Source: Haloarcula pellucida
Lineage (GTDB): Archaea > Halobacteriota > Halobacteria > Halobacteriales > Haloarculaceae
Assembly: GCF_014647235.1 (NCBI RefSeq)
Contig: NZ_BMOU01000001.1
Span: forward strand, 848,262-912,261
Direction of reading: 5' to 3'
DNA length: 64,000 nucleotides
The notes under the pieces were generated by a model that worked only from the letters and a program-made list of their open reading frames with translations, had not been told where the DNA came from and ran no database searches. The first letter of the stretch is position 1, and every line of letters starts with the position of its first letter. This document shows positions 38,055-46,672 of the stretch, piece by piece. The position numbers and the translations under genes were made by a program.

Positions 38055-39125
38055 ATGACCGACATCTCGACAGTTCAACTCGGATTCGTTGGCCTCGGCA
38101 ACATCGCACGACTCCACTGTGACCGACTCCAAGACGCGGGTCTCGGCGACGTCGTCGCCGCGGGCATGGACGTAGACCCCGACGCTCGACAGTCGTTCGC
38201 CGAAGAATACGACGCGACGGTGTACGAGGACACAGACGAACTGTACGCGAGCGTCGACGCCGTCCTCGTGACCACGCCGAACAAGTTCCACGAGGAGTAC
38301 GTCGTCGGAGCGCTCGAAGCGGGACTGGACGTGCTCGTCGAGAAACCGCTCGCACACTCACTGGAAAGTGCCGAACGGATCGCCGCGGCCGCCGCCGACG
38401 CGCCGGGGTTCTGTATGGTCGGGTTCCACAACCGGTTTGCGAACCCAGTGCAGGCCCTCGTCGGCTACTGCGAGGCGGGGACTCTCGGCGACGTATCGCA
38501 CGTCGAGGCCGACTACATCCGCCGACGCGGCGTCCCGGGGAGAGGGTCGTGGTTCACCCGTCAGCCAATCGCTGGCGGCGGATCGCTCATCGACATCGGC
38601 GCACACGCCATCGACCTCTCGCTGTATCTCCTCGGCTACCCAGACGTGGTCGAGGTGTGTGGCGAGACGCGGGCCCAGTTCGGGACCGAAGACGACTACG
38701 CCTACGTCACGATGTGGGGCGAAGATCAGGGTGCCGACGAGTTCAGCGTCGACGACTCCGCGAGCGCGTTCATCCGCTGTGCAGACGGGTCGACGGTCAA
38801 TCTGGAAGTGGCGTGGGCGACCAACCGGCCGGACAGCCAGCAGTACTACGTCCGCGGCGACGAGGCCGGCGCGGGGCTGAATCTCGCCGACGGGACGCTC
38901 GAACTGTACGAAACGGCGTCGACGGGCGTGATGCACCACCGAACGAGCGAGATAGAGACCCGCGACGAGGAACCACACGCCATCGAACAGCAACGGTTCG
39001 TCGAGGCAGTCGCGTCCGGAGACCCCCCGGCGACCAACACAGTCGAACAGGCCCTGACCGTCCAGCGTGTGATGGACGCCATCTATCGGTCGAGCGAGCA
39101 GGAGCGCGCTGTCTCCCTAGACTAG
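38055..39125 (+). CDS. Gfo/Idh/MocA family oxidoreductase
   Basis: A 356-residue sugar dehydrogenase homologue. Rossmann motif LGFVGLGNIARLHCDRL, conserved VEKPLAHSLE and catalytic region SLIDIGAHAIDLSLYL. It lies 54 bp after the small membrane protein and may continue the importer operon. It is only distantly related to the Gfo/Idh/MocA protein at 21208. It probably oxidises a sugar taken up by the importer; substrate unknown. Confidence 0.88.
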   Translation: MTDISTVQLGFVGLGNIARLHCDRLQDAGLGDVVAAGMDVDPDARQSFAEEYDATVYEDTDELYASVDAVLVTTPNKFHEEYVVGALEAGLDVLVEKPLAHSLESAERIAAAAADAPGFCMVGFHNRFANPVQALVGYCEAGTLGDVSHVEADYIRRRGVPGRGSWFTRQPIAGGGSLIDIGAHAIDLSLYLLGYPDVVEVCGETRAQFGTEDDYAYVTMWGEDQGADEFSVDDSASAFIRCADGSTVNLEVAWATNRPDSQQYYVRGDEAGAGLNLADGTLELYETASTGVMHHRTSEIETRDEEPHAIEQQRFVEAVASGDPPATNTVEQALTVQRVMDAIYRSSEQERAVSLD

Positions 39126-39183
39126 TGGTCGAATAACGGTGAAGAAAGACTTAATCCCGAGTACTCTCACAGTCCGATAGGTT

Positions 39184-40248
39184 ATGAAAGCGATTGGTGT
39201 GACACGGGACGGTGACGAACCTGAGTTACTTGAGATAGAGCGACCCGAACCGGCCGACGGAGAGGCGCTCGTCAGAACGCTCCGCGTGGGCGTCGATGGG
39301 ACCGATCACGAAGTTATCGCCGGGGCACATGGTGGGTACCCCGAAGGCGAGGACTACATGATTCTGGGTCACGAGGCGGTGGGTGTCGTCGCGGACCCGA
39401 ACGGCACGGGGCTAGAGGAAGGTCAGGTCGTCGTCCCGACTGTCCGACGGAAACCTGACGGTGAGACGAACGAGTACTTCCGCCGCGGCGAACCGGACAT
39501 GGCACCTGACGGCGAGTACTTCGAGCGGGGTATCGTGGGTGCTCACGGCTACATGGCCGAGTACTTCACCTCGCCGGCTGACTATCTCGTCCCCATCTCC
39601 GAGGACCTCGCGGAGTACGGCCTGTTCGTCGAACCCATCTCCATTACGGAGAAGGCGAACGAACACGCCTTCGCGACGCGGGAACCCTTCGAGTGGCGTC
39701 CCGAGACGGCCTGCGTGCTGGGCAACGGGTCGCTCGGTCTGCTGACGCTGTGGATGCTCGGACAGCAGTTCGACCGGACCTACTGCGTCGGCCGTCGCGA
39801 CCGACCGGACCCGACGATAGACGTCATCGAAGAACTCGGTGCGACCTACGTCGACTCCCGACAGACGTCCGTCGACGAGATACCCGAGGCCCACGAGGCC
39901 ATCGACTACATGTACGAGGCCACGGGCTTTGCCCCCCACGCCATCGAGACGGTTCACGCACTCGCCCCCAACGGCGTCGGCGCCCTGCTTGGCATCCCGG
40001 AACCGTGGGACTTCGAAGTCGACGGCGGATCGCTGCACAACGAACTCGTCCTCCACAACAAGTGTCTCGTCGGGACCGTCAACTCCCACGTCAAGCACTT
40101 CGAGTACGCCATCGATACGCTGGAGGATATGCCCGAGTGGTTGCTGGACGGCCTCATCACGACGGTTGCCGAACCGGAGAACGTCACACCGGCGTTCGTC
40201 GACGACGACGACCAGATAAAGGCTGTCGTCGAGTTCGACACGCTGTAG
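39184..40248 (+). CDS. gdh: Glucose 1-dehydrogenase
   Basis: A 354-residue medium-chain dehydrogenase closely resembling haloarchaeal glucose dehydrogenase of the Haloferax mediterranei type: MKAIGVTRDG, RTLRVGVDGTDHEVIAG, LGHEAVGVV, VVPTVRR, DMAPDGEYFERGIVGAHGYM and VEPISITEKANEH are family hallmarks and include the Asp, His and Glu zinc ligands. VLGNGSLGLLTL is the nucleotide-binding loop and YCVGRRDRPDPTIDVIEELGATYVDS follows. It oxidises glucose to gluconolactone, the first step of the semi-phosphorylative Entner-Doudoroff pathway. A TATA-like ACTTAAT lies about 35 nt upstream. GfcR, encoded 10 kb away, is a known regulator of this pathway in Haloferax. Confidence 0.95.
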   Translation: MKAIGVTRDGDEPELLEIERPEPADGEALVRTLRVGVDGTDHEVIAGAHGGYPEGEDYMILGHEAVGVVADPNGTGLEEGQVVVPTVRRKPDGETNEYFRRGEPDMAPDGEYFERGIVGAHGYMAEYFTSPADYLVPISEDLAEYGLFVEPISITEKANEHAFATREPFEWRPETACVLGNGSLGLLTLWMLGQQFDRTYCVGRRDRPDPTIDVIEELGATYVDSRQTSVDEIPEAHEAIDYMYEATGFAPHAIETVHALAPNGVGALLGIPEPWDFEVDGGSLHNELVLHNKCLVGTVNSHVKHFEYAIDTLEDMPEWLLDGLITTVAEPENVTPAFVDDDDQIKAVVEFDTL

Positions 40249-40523
40249 TTCGGGACTGGCTCTCGAAATCCGACGCGGCCGATTTTCGACGTGGAATATC
40301 AGGGCAGAAATCGACAAATTCCAGACTCTGTTCGTGGTAATTAGCGGACAATAGTTTTACATATTCGGCCGCTTGAATTATTCATCCACATCCGAATTAA
40401 GTCATAACCGCCAGACTGCGGGCGGATTTTCCGTCACTTTCGGAGGGTAAAACGAGCGCTGTTGTCATACAGAAGTATTAAGTGCGAATCCTCAATAAGA
40501 AATGGTGAGGTATTGGTGCAACC
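40249..40523. promoter_or_regulatory. AT-rich intergenic promoter region of the second sugar-binding protein
   Basis: This 275-bp stretch is much richer in A and T than its surroundings. GTATTAAG (40475-40482) is the most likely TATA box for the gene at 40524. A single half-site TGTTGTCA (40460-40467) resembles half of the island operator but lacks the other arm and the 13-bp spacing. A 9-codon frame ATG 40502 to TGA 40531 overlaps the gene start. Confidence 0.4.
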
Positions 40524-40531
40524 ATGACTGA
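40502..40531 (+). other. Possible 9-codon upstream ORF overlapping the binding-protein start
   Basis: MVRYWCNHD-stop starts about 25 nt after the TATTAAG box, where the mRNA should begin, and ends inside the first codons of the binding protein (ATG 40524) in another frame. A leaderless upstream ORF could couple or attenuate translation. It may be chance. Confidence 0.25.
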
Positions 40532-41879
40532 CGACAACTCTGACAAACGGCTGACAAGGCGTAACGCTCTTCGGATCGCTGGTGCGGCAGGTGCCGCATC
40601 GCTCGCTGGCTGTGGTGGCGATGGCGGCGACGGCAGCAGCGACGGCAGCGACGGCAGCGGCAGCGGCGACGGTGGGGGCGACACGACCACCGCGACCAGC
40701 ACTCTCGAAGTCGCTCACTGGTGGGGCGAGGGTGACGGGAACGCGGCCATCAACGCCCTCTTCGAGGGCTTCAAGGAGAAGTACCCGAACGTCTCGACCG
40801 ACGACAACCTCGTCGCCGGTGGTGCGGGGAGCAACCTCCGGACGAACATCCGAACACGGATCCAGAACGGCAGCCACCCCAGCACGTGGCAGGCGTGGCC
40901 GGGCAAGAACCTCATTCCGTTTACGGACGCGGACCTCCTCGAAGACATCGAGGACTCCGTCTGGAGCAAGAACGGCATGAAAGACGCCTACCTGCCGGGC
41001 GTCAAGGACGCGGCACAGCCGGCCGGTAACTACGTTACCGTCCCGCTGAACATCCACCGCATCAACAATCTGTTCTACAACGTCAGCGTCGTCGAGGACG
41101 CGGGCGTCGACCCGACCTCGCTCGAGACGCCGTCGGACGTGACCGACGCCCTCAAGGCCGTCTCCGACGCCGGCTACACGGGCATGGCGCACCAGACCGG
41201 CTCCGCGTGGTCGACGGTCCAGATGTTCGCGACCATCTTCCTCGGCCAGACCGACGCCGAGACGTACAACGCGACCTGGGTCGAGGGCAACATCGAGGCC
41301 AACCGCGACGCTATCGCGTCCGCGCTCGACGTCGTCCGAGAATACAGCGAGTTCTACCCGAGCGACTCCGGTTCCATCTCGTGGACCGAGGCGAACTCCG
41401 GCGTCATCAACGGGGAGACCGCCTTCCTCCACCAGGGTGACTGGGCGGCAGGGACCTACGTCGGCACGGACGGCTTCAAGTACAAGGAAGACTGGGACTA
41501 CGTCCCGTTCCCGGGTACGTCCGGTAACTACATGCTGAACATGGACTCGTTCCCGTACCCGACCGCCAACCCGTCGCCCGAAGCGACGACGAAGTGGTGT
41601 CGGTACTGTGGTACCACCGAGGGACAGGAGCGGTTCAACCCCAAGAAGGGGTCCATCCCGCCGCGCACCGACGCGAGCACCGAGCCGTTCTCGGCGTTCT
41701 CACAGGACCAGATCAAGGACTTCACCGACTCCGACGCGCAGCCGCCGTCCCTGCAGCACGGCCTGGCTGTCAAGCCCTCGGTCAAGACCGGTGTCTCGTC
41801 GGCGTTCAGCTCGTTCATCACTGGCTCCGCAAACGACAAAGTCATCAGCCAGCTCAAGGACGCCTACAGCAACCTGTAA
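40524..41879 (+). CDS. Sugar ABC transporter substrate-binding lipoprotein (second)
   Basis: A 451-residue family 1 binding protein. The N-terminus has a Tat motif (LTRRNALRIAG), lipobox SLAGC and a Gly/Ser/Asp linker to about residue 55. The mature part contains WPGKNLIPF, VPLNIHRINNLFYN, LHQGDWAAGTY and KKGSIPPRTD. It is the secreted counterpart of the signal-less homologue at 17405. No permease genes accompany it; only a MalK-like ATPase follows. It may therefore deliver its sugar to the permeases at 34605-36585 or to permeases elsewhere. Confidence 0.9.
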   Translation: MTDDNSDKRLTRRNALRIAGAAGAASLAGCGGDGGDGSSDGSDGSGSGDGGGDTTTATSTLEVAHWWGEGDGNAAINALFEGFKEKYPNVSTDDNLVAGGAGSNLRTNIRTRIQNGSHPSTWQAWPGKNLIPFTDADLLEDIEDSVWSKNGMKDAYLPGVKDAAQPAGNYVTVPLNIHRINNLFYNVSVVEDAGVDPTSLETPSDVTDALKAVSDAGYTGMAHQTGSAWSTVQMFATIFLGQTDAETYNATWVEGNIEANRDAIASALDVVREYSEFYPSDSGSISWTEANSGVINGETAFLHQGDWAAGTYVGTDGFKYKEDWDYVPFPGTSGNYMLNMDSFPYPTANPSPEATTKWCRYCGTTEGQERFNPKKGSIPPRTDASTEPFSAFSQDQIKDFTDSDAQPPSLQHGLAVKPSVKTGVSSAFSSFITGSANDKVISQLKDAYSNL

Positions 41880-41913
41880 GGCCGTCTCGAACTACGATTC
41901 TTTCGGCGCGGTT

Positions 41914-41979
41914 GGATAGGATGGGTATATACGCTATCCTGTGGGAGCTTCAGACGGTACAGGTCTGGGAGTACCCAGA
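41914..41979. repeat. Two inverted repeats between the binding-protein and ATPase genes
   Basis: GGATAG...CTATCC (41914-41919 and 41934-41939, 14-nt loop) and TCTGGG-AGTA-CCCAGA (41964-41979, 4-nt loop) can form hairpins in the mRNA. They may stabilise the upstream message or mark processing, letting the binding protein be expressed above the ATPase. No T-run follows. Confidence 0.4.
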
Positions 41980-42027
41980 TAGCATCGAAAGATTACATAC
42001 GGCAGTAACTCAATGGGGAAGTAAGCG

Positions 42028-43173
42028 ATGGCAGGTCTGACACTCGACAACGTAACGAAAATATTCGACGACGACGGTGAGGAGATAGTCGCCGTCGACG
42101 ATGTCTCCATCGACATCGACGACGGCGAGTTTCTCGTATTGGTCGGCCCGTCCGGCTGTGGGAAGTCCACGACGCTCCGGATGATCGCGGGTCTCGAAGA
42201 GATTTCAGAGGGCGAAATCCGTCTCGGTGAGACGGTGATGAACGACATCCCACCGACCAAACGGAACGTGGCGATGGTGTTCCAGTCCTACGCCCTCTAT
42301 CCGCACATGACCGTGCGGGAGAACATGGCCTTCGGGCTCGAGGAGTCGACGGATATGCCCGACGACGAAATCGACATGCGCGTCGAGGAGGCCGCAGAGC
42401 TCCTCGGTATCCCGGAACTCCTAGAACGGCCACCGAGTGACCTCTCTGGTGGGCAACAACAGCGCGTGGCACTCGGGCGTGCTATCGTCCGAGACCCCGA
42501 AGTGTTCCTGATGGACGAGCCACTGGCGAACTTAGACGCCAAGCTCCGGGCGGAGATGCGCACCGAACTCCAGCAACTGCAGGAGGACCTCGGCGTGACC
42601 ACGGTGTACGTCACGCACAATCAGGTGGAGGCGATGACGATGTCCGACCGGGTCGCGATCCTCAACGACGGCATCCTCCAGCAGTGTGCGACGCCGCTGG
42701 AGTGCTACCATCAGCCGAACAACCTGTTCGTCGCCGGGTTCATCGGCGAACCGTCGATGAACTTCTTCGACGCCGAACGACAGGGTTCGACGTTGGTCAC
42801 CGACGATTTCGAGTACGAACTCTCGGAGGAGACCATCTCGTCTCTCGGTGGGGAGACGGATCTCGTGTTCGGTATCCGGCCGGAGGACGTCACGCTCAAG
42901 TCCGCTGTCGAGTCGAACCACGACTATCGGACCGTGGTCGACGTCGTCGAACCGATGGGTGATGAGAACGTCGTCCACCTCGTCTTCGAAGGGAACGAGG
43001 TCAGCGAGGACGACCTCTTTACCGCAGTGCTGGACGGGATGAAAAGCGTCGACGCCAAGCAGAACCTCGTCGCAGAGTTCCCCGAAGAGGCGATTCACCT
43101 CTTCGACCGGAAGTCCGGCGAGGCGCTTCGCAACCGCGAACTGGAAGCGGCTGAGTCGCCGCCTGTACGGTAG
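42028..43173 (+). CDS. Sugar ABC transporter ATP-binding protein (MalK/UgpC-like)
   Basis: A 381-residue ATPase with Walker A GPSGCGKST, Q-loop VFQSYALYPHMTV, signature LSGGQQQRVALGRAI, Walker B VFLMDEPLANLDAK and H-loop VTHNQVEAM, followed by a TOBE-type C-terminal domain (FGIRPEDVTLK). It is clearly paralogous to the ATPase at 36590. It lies between a binding protein without permeases and a TrmB regulator, so it may drive shared permeases with a different sugar. Confidence 0.93.
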   Translation: MAGLTLDNVTKIFDDDGEEIVAVDDVSIDIDDGEFLVLVGPSGCGKSTTLRMIAGLEEISEGEIRLGETVMNDIPPTKRNVAMVFQSYALYPHMTVRENMAFGLEESTDMPDDEIDMRVEEAAELLGIPELLERPPSDLSGGQQQRVALGRAIVRDPEVFLMDEPLANLDAKLRAEMRTELQQLQEDLGVTTVYVTHNQVEAMTMSDRVAILNDGILQQCATPLECYHQPNNLFVAGFIGEPSMNFFDAERQGSTLVTDDFEYELSEETISSLGGETDLVFGIRPEDVTLKSAVESNHDYRTVVDVVEPMGDENVVHLVFEGNEVSEDDLFTAVLDGMKSVDAKQNLVAEFPEEAIHLFDRKSGEALRNRELEAAESPPVR

Positions 43174-43221
43174 CGCGGCGATAGCCGAACTTCTTTGTAG
43201 TCGTCTAGAGAACGCCGTGAT

Positions 43222-44274
43222 ATGTCCAGTGACGACCTGGAGGCGTCACTCGAGCAGGTCATTACACGCTTCAATCTCGGCGAATACGAGATTGCCGCGT
43301 ATCTGGCCGTCCTCCAACACGGCGAACTGACTGCCTCTGAGATATCGGAGAATACCGATATCCCGCAACCACGAGTGTACGACACCGTCAGGAGTCTGAG
43401 CGACGTCGGCCTCGTCGAACTCAAGGAGTCCCGGCCGATGAAGGTCCTCGCCATCGACCCCCGGGAAGCGTTCGGCGACATACAGGACTCGCTCGACGAC
43501 TTGGTCGACGACCTCTCGACGCGGTACACTGCACCGGCCCGCGAACCGGAAGCCGTCTCTCTCGTGAAGTCCCGTCCCACTATCCTCCGGTACCTAGACG
43601 ACATCATCGAGACGGCGGAGTACGAACTGACCCTCTCGCTGACACCGTCGCTGTTAGACCGGTTCGAGTCGCAACTGGCCGAGCGACGCGACGCCGGTAT
43701 CGCCATCGAAATCCTCCTGTCTCCTGCCTCGGCGGCACCGAACCCGGACGAGTTCGACTACAACTCCGTCGCGACGACGGTGAAGGGTCGCCGCGGTATC
43801 ACGACGCCGGTAGTCGCCGTCGCCGACGGGAACTACTCGATGTACGCCACGCGCGAATCCATCCGCGGTGACACCGACCGCTACGGTGTCATCTTCAACC
43901 GCTCGGAACTCGGCTTTCTCGTCTCCGGGTTCCTCAACACGGTCCTCTGGACCACCGCGGAAGTTATCGCCTCCGACGGCATGGAACTGCCGTTCCCCCG
44001 CCGGTACGGGACGATTCGGCGGTGTATCTCGGACTTGACGGCGCTCGACGGCGAGTTCTACGCCACTATCGAGGGTCGTGACGTGGAGACCGGTGACCAC
44101 TGGGTCGCCCAGGGCAAGGTCAAGGAAGCCTCGTTCGGTCCCAACCGCGAGATAGCGACGCTGGTCGTCGAAACCGCCGACGGGCCGGTCGACGTCGGTG
44201 GACAGGTGGCCACCTACGAGGACATCGAGGCCTACGAGATACAGATCGGCCGGGACGAACCACCGACTGCCTGA
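43222..44274 (+). CDS. trmB: TrmB-family sugar-responsive transcriptional regulator
   Basis: A 350-residue regulator resembling haloarchaeal TrmB, known in Halobacterium as a glucose-responsive regulator of central metabolism. The winged HTH is LGEYEIAAYLAVLQHGELTASEISENTDIPQPRVYDTVRSLSDVGLVE. Next come the central domain (EYELTLSLTPSLLDRFESQLAERRDAGI) and the C-terminal sugar-binding part (DGEFYATIEGRDVETGDHWVAQGKV). It follows the second ABC ATPase by 48 bp. Whether it controls the local cluster or a genome-wide regulon cannot be read here. The symbol is given by resemblance; the paralogue at 31688 makes orthology uncertain. Confidence 0.85.
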   Translation: MSSDDLEASLEQVITRFNLGEYEIAAYLAVLQHGELTASEISENTDIPQPRVYDTVRSLSDVGLVELKESRPMKVLAIDPREAFGDIQDSLDDLVDDLSTRYTAPAREPEAVSLVKSRPTILRYLDDIIETAEYELTLSLTPSLLDRFESQLAERRDAGIAIEILLSPASAAPNPDEFDYNSVATTVKGRRGITTPVVAVADGNYSMYATRESIRGDTDRYGVIFNRSELGFLVSGFLNTVLWTTAEVIASDGMELPFPRRYGTIRRCISDLTALDGEFYATIEGRDVETGDHWVAQGKVKEASFGPNREIATLVVETADGPVDVGGQVATYEDIEAYEIQIGRDEPPTA

Positions 44275-44295
44275 CTGGGTCGAAGGACAATGAGT

Positions 44296-44317
44296 GTCGT
44301 GGGCGGTCGCCCACGAC
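44296..44317. terminator. Perfect 9-bp-stem hairpin in a 312-bp intergenic region
   Basis: GTCGTGGGC-GGTC-GCCCACGAC lies 22 bp after the TrmB stop. It could act as an mRNA 3'-end structure. The remaining part of 44275-44586 holds no convincing gene; a 93-codon frame inside it has poor coding character. Confidence 0.4.
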
Positions 44318-44586
44318 GGGACGGCGTCGGGCAGACGGCGTCGAAAGTCGCCTTCCGGCAACACTGTCCGGTATTGGCGGTGGTGATGCCGTACGCGACG
44401 GCACTGTCAGCAGGGACACAACCCGGACAGACAGCATGTGTTATCCTCGCCACCGAAACAAAAAGATGCGAGTATCTCCGAGCGGAAGTTTCCGCCGCGT
44501 GGTCAGTAACTCACGTCTCGCGGAAGTCTCCGAGCGTGATGGAAACTGATATGTGCGATCGATTTCACTAACGGCCCGTAGGAAGT

Positions 44587-45363
44587 ATGGGCACTGACTC
44601 TCTCGTTAGCTACGTCGGTTCGTCCTCGGTTCGGTCCGACGTCGTCGACTCGCTCCACGAACAGCCCCGGCCGACGGACGCGCTGTTATCGACGCTGGAC
44701 GCGAGTGAGTCAGCAGTGTACGATGCACTGTCGAACCTCGAATCCCGGGGGCTGGTGACCGAGACGCCCGACGGGTGGCGGTTGACCGGGTCCGGGCGTC
44801 TCGTCGGAGATACGTTGGAACGACAGCGAGCGACGGACAGACTGCTCGCCGCGAACCCGTGCTACTGGGAGCGTCACGACACCAGCGTCCTGCCACAGGC
44901 GTTTCGGTGTCGCCTCCCCCAACTCGGTGCCTACGAGGTCATAGAACGGGCGGAGCACGATCTCAGAGGCCTCGTCCCGTGGGTGGTATCGAAAGTCGAC
45001 GCTGTCGAGAGCTGTGAGATAATCTCGCCGATGTACCACCGAGAGTATCAGGAGGTGATGCCCGACAACGCCGACTCACGACTCCTCGTCGGGCAACACG
45101 TCGTCGACGACGTACTATTAGAGATGGACGATAGTCCGTTCCCGCGAACGTACGACGAGACGCCCGTCCGCGTGTCGTCGGTGCCGTTCGCGCTGGGCGT
45201 CTCCGAGGAGTGGGTCATCCTCACGCTCCCGGACCACGACGGACACTGGCCGGACGCGAAGGTGTTCTCGACGGACGATTCGGCCGTCCAGTGGGGACGG
45301 GCGCTGTTCGACGCTGTCTGGAAGGACGGGACGCCGTTACCCGCGTACCTGTCGGACGAGTAG
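44587..45363 (+). CDS. FilR1-domain winged-helix transcriptional regulator
   Basis: A 258-residue regulator. The N-terminal winged HTH is RPTDALLSTLDASESAVYDALSNLESRGLVTETPDGWRLTGSGR. The C-terminal half (SCEIISPMYHREYQEVMPDNADSRLLVGQHVVDDV, then FALGVSEEWVILTLPDHDGHWPDAKVFSTDDSAVQWGRALFD) fits the FilR1 effector domain common in methanogen and haloarchaeal regulators. An iron box begins 2 bp after its stop, in front of the next gene. It could regulate the neighbouring glycan/iron genes, but nothing in the sequence shows this. Effector unknown. Confidence 0.8.
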   Translation: MGTDSLVSYVGSSSVRSDVVDSLHEQPRPTDALLSTLDASESAVYDALSNLESRGLVTETPDGWRLTGSGRLVGDTLERQRATDRLLAANPCYWERHDTSVLPQAFRCRLPQLGAYEVIERAEHDLRGLVPWVVSKVDAVESCEIISPMYHREYQEVMPDNADSRLLVGQHVVDDVLLEMDDSPFPRTYDETPVRVSSVPFALGVSEEWVILTLPDHDGHWPDAKVFSTDDSAVQWGRALFDAVWKDGTPLPAYLSDE

Positions 45364-45364
45364 A

Positions 45365-45380
45365 TTTTGGCGAACCTAAA
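45365..45380. promoter_or_regulatory. Iron box (DtxR/SirR type) before the GT2 gene
   Basis: TTTTGG-CGAA-CCTAAA matches TTTAGG-N4-CCTAAA with one mismatch. It ends 33 bp before ATG 45414 and covers the likely TATA region. Three further perfect copies and one with a single mismatch occur at iron-transport promoters in this window. Confidence 0.55.
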
Positions 45381-45413
45381 AGTTCAAGAGGGACCAGCAG
45401 AGAGTGCCCGGTA

Positions 45414-46127
45414 ATGAGTACACAGCAGGGCGTCACGGCGAGTGCGTCCGAGTACACGTTCGACGACCTGGCGGTCGTGATGGGCACGTACAACGAGGCG
45501 GAAGCTATCGGGGCGGTACTCTCGGATATCGACGACGTGACCGACGGTCGGGCGGAAGTCGTCTGCGTCGACGGGTCGAGCGACCGGACGCCAGAGATAG
45601 CGCGCGACCACGGAGCGACCGTCATCGAACAGGAACCGCAAGGCTACGGCGTCGCCGTCCGAGAGGCCATCTTGGCACCCGACCGGTCGGTCGTGGTCAC
45701 GACGGACTGTGACGACACGTACCCGATGGAGCGCCTGCCGGACTTCCTCGCGGAGATAAACGACGGTGCCGACGTGGTCAGCGGAGACCGCCTCTACTAC
45801 GGCGCCGAGGAGATGCCCGGCATCAACAAACTCGGCAACGAACTGTTCGCACTGCTCGCGAGCGTCCTCATGAACAAGCGCGTCCACGACACGACGACGG
45901 GGATGCGTGCCTACCGGCGCGAGGTCGTCCAGAAGATTCGCTGGACGGAGAACACGGGCCTCTCGGCAGAACTGCTGATGCGGCCGCTGATGCGCGGCTA
46001 CGACGTTCGGGAACGACCCATCGAGTACGACGAGCGAAAGGGGGAGACGAAACTCGACCCGTTCTCCGGCGGCCTCGAAATCGCCGGGTCAATCGTCCGC
46101 GTCGCGCTCGAAGAGCGGTTCCGGTAA
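45414..46127 (+). CDS. Dolichyl-phosphate hexosyltransferase-like GT2 (AglJ-like)
   Basis: A 237-residue GT-A glycosyltransferase with VVMGTYNEAEAIGAVL, VCVDGSSDRTPEIARDHGATVIEQEPQGYGVAVREAI, the acidic TTDCDDTYPMERL and DTTTGMRAYRREVV. This resembles haloarchaeal AglJ-type enzymes that charge dolichyl phosphate with a hexose for N-glycosylation. It has no C-terminal membrane anchor. ATG 45414 is chosen because it lies just downstream of the iron box; the frame is open further upstream but only through the previous gene. It is convergent with, and 2 bp from, an operon that encodes a Dol-P-sugar-type transferase and an iron importer. Confidence 0.85.
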   Translation: MSTQQGVTASASEYTFDDLAVVMGTYNEAEAIGAVLSDIDDVTDGRAEVVCVDGSSDRTPEIARDHGATVIEQEPQGYGVAVREAILAPDRSVVVTTDCDDTYPMERLPDFLAEINDGADVVSGDRLYYGAEEMPGINKLGNELFALLASVLMNKRVHDTTTGMRAYRREVVQKIRWTENTGLSAELLMRPLMRGYDVRERPIEYDERKGETKLDPFSGGLEIAGSIVRVALEERFR

Positions 46128-46129
46128 CG

Positions 46130-46672
46130 TTACTCGGGCGGCCGGCGGTAACTTCGCGTCCCGCCGGGGTGGCCCTGCGGGTTCTCGATGCCGACGAGTC
46201 GCCCGCCAGTCGGCGAACTGTACAGCGCGAACAGGAGGTCGTTGACGAGGTAGTACCGAACTCGCTGGCGCGGGTCGCCGTCGGGGTCCGGCGTCGCTAT
46301 CCGGACGCCCATCGCACCGAGCGTCTCGTCCTGCGTGGCCGGGTCGAGCGCGACGAACTCGTCGCCTTCCCACTCGCTGGCGTACTCGTCGAGGGCGGCG
46401 ACGGCGTCGGCCATCGCCGCGGCGCGCGTCGAATCGGCGTTCAACCGACCCGCGACGTAGGCGTCGACGAAGTCTTCGATGCCCGCTAACTCGCTGGGGT
46501 AGACGGTCGCGGCGACGGCGTAGACCGTCCGCCGTTCGTGGTCCCCGAACTCGTTCTCCGCGTCGGTACTCCGGTCGCTCCACGACAGTGCGGTAACACC
46601 GCCCGCGACGGTGATACCCGCCGCACCGAGGGCTTTCAACGCGTCTCGCCTCGTCAGTTCGTACTCGGTCAT
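46130..46672 (-). CDS. Gluconate 2-dehydrogenase subunit 3-like Tat protein, orphan
   Basis: A 180-residue protein with a twin-arginine signal (LTRRDALKALGAAGITVAGG) and a C-terminal region resembling the small subunit of membrane gluconate/sorbitol dehydrogenases (DHERRTVYAVAATVYPSELAGIEDFVDAYV and RVRYYLVNDLLFALYSSPTGGRLVGIENPQGHPGG). The GMC-type flavin subunit normally encoded next to it is absent. ATG 46672 overlaps the stop of the upstream glycosyltransferase (ATGA), so it is the last gene of the iron/glycan operon. Role unknown; possibly an assembly or maturation factor for an exported protein. Confidence 0.7.
   Translation of the reverse strand: MTEYELTRRDALKALGAAGITVAGGVTALSWSDRSTDAENEFGDHERRTVYAVAATVYPSELAGIEDFVDAYVAGRLNADSTRAAAMADAVAALDEYASEWEGDEFVALDPATQDETLGAMGVRIATPDPDGDPRQRVRYYLVNDLLFALYSSPTGGRLVGIENPQGHPGGTRSYRRPPE

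Noticed and set aside
40460-40467. Sixth copy of the sugar operator at the second binding-protein promoter
   Set aside because: Only one arm (TGTTGTCA) matches; the other arm matches 4 of 8 bases and the distance to the TATA box is not 13 bp.
44290-44571. 93-codon open frame in the 312-bp intergenic region
   Set aside because: It contains the hairpin at 44296, has non-haloarchaeal composition (few acidic residues) and no start signals, so it is probably not a gene.
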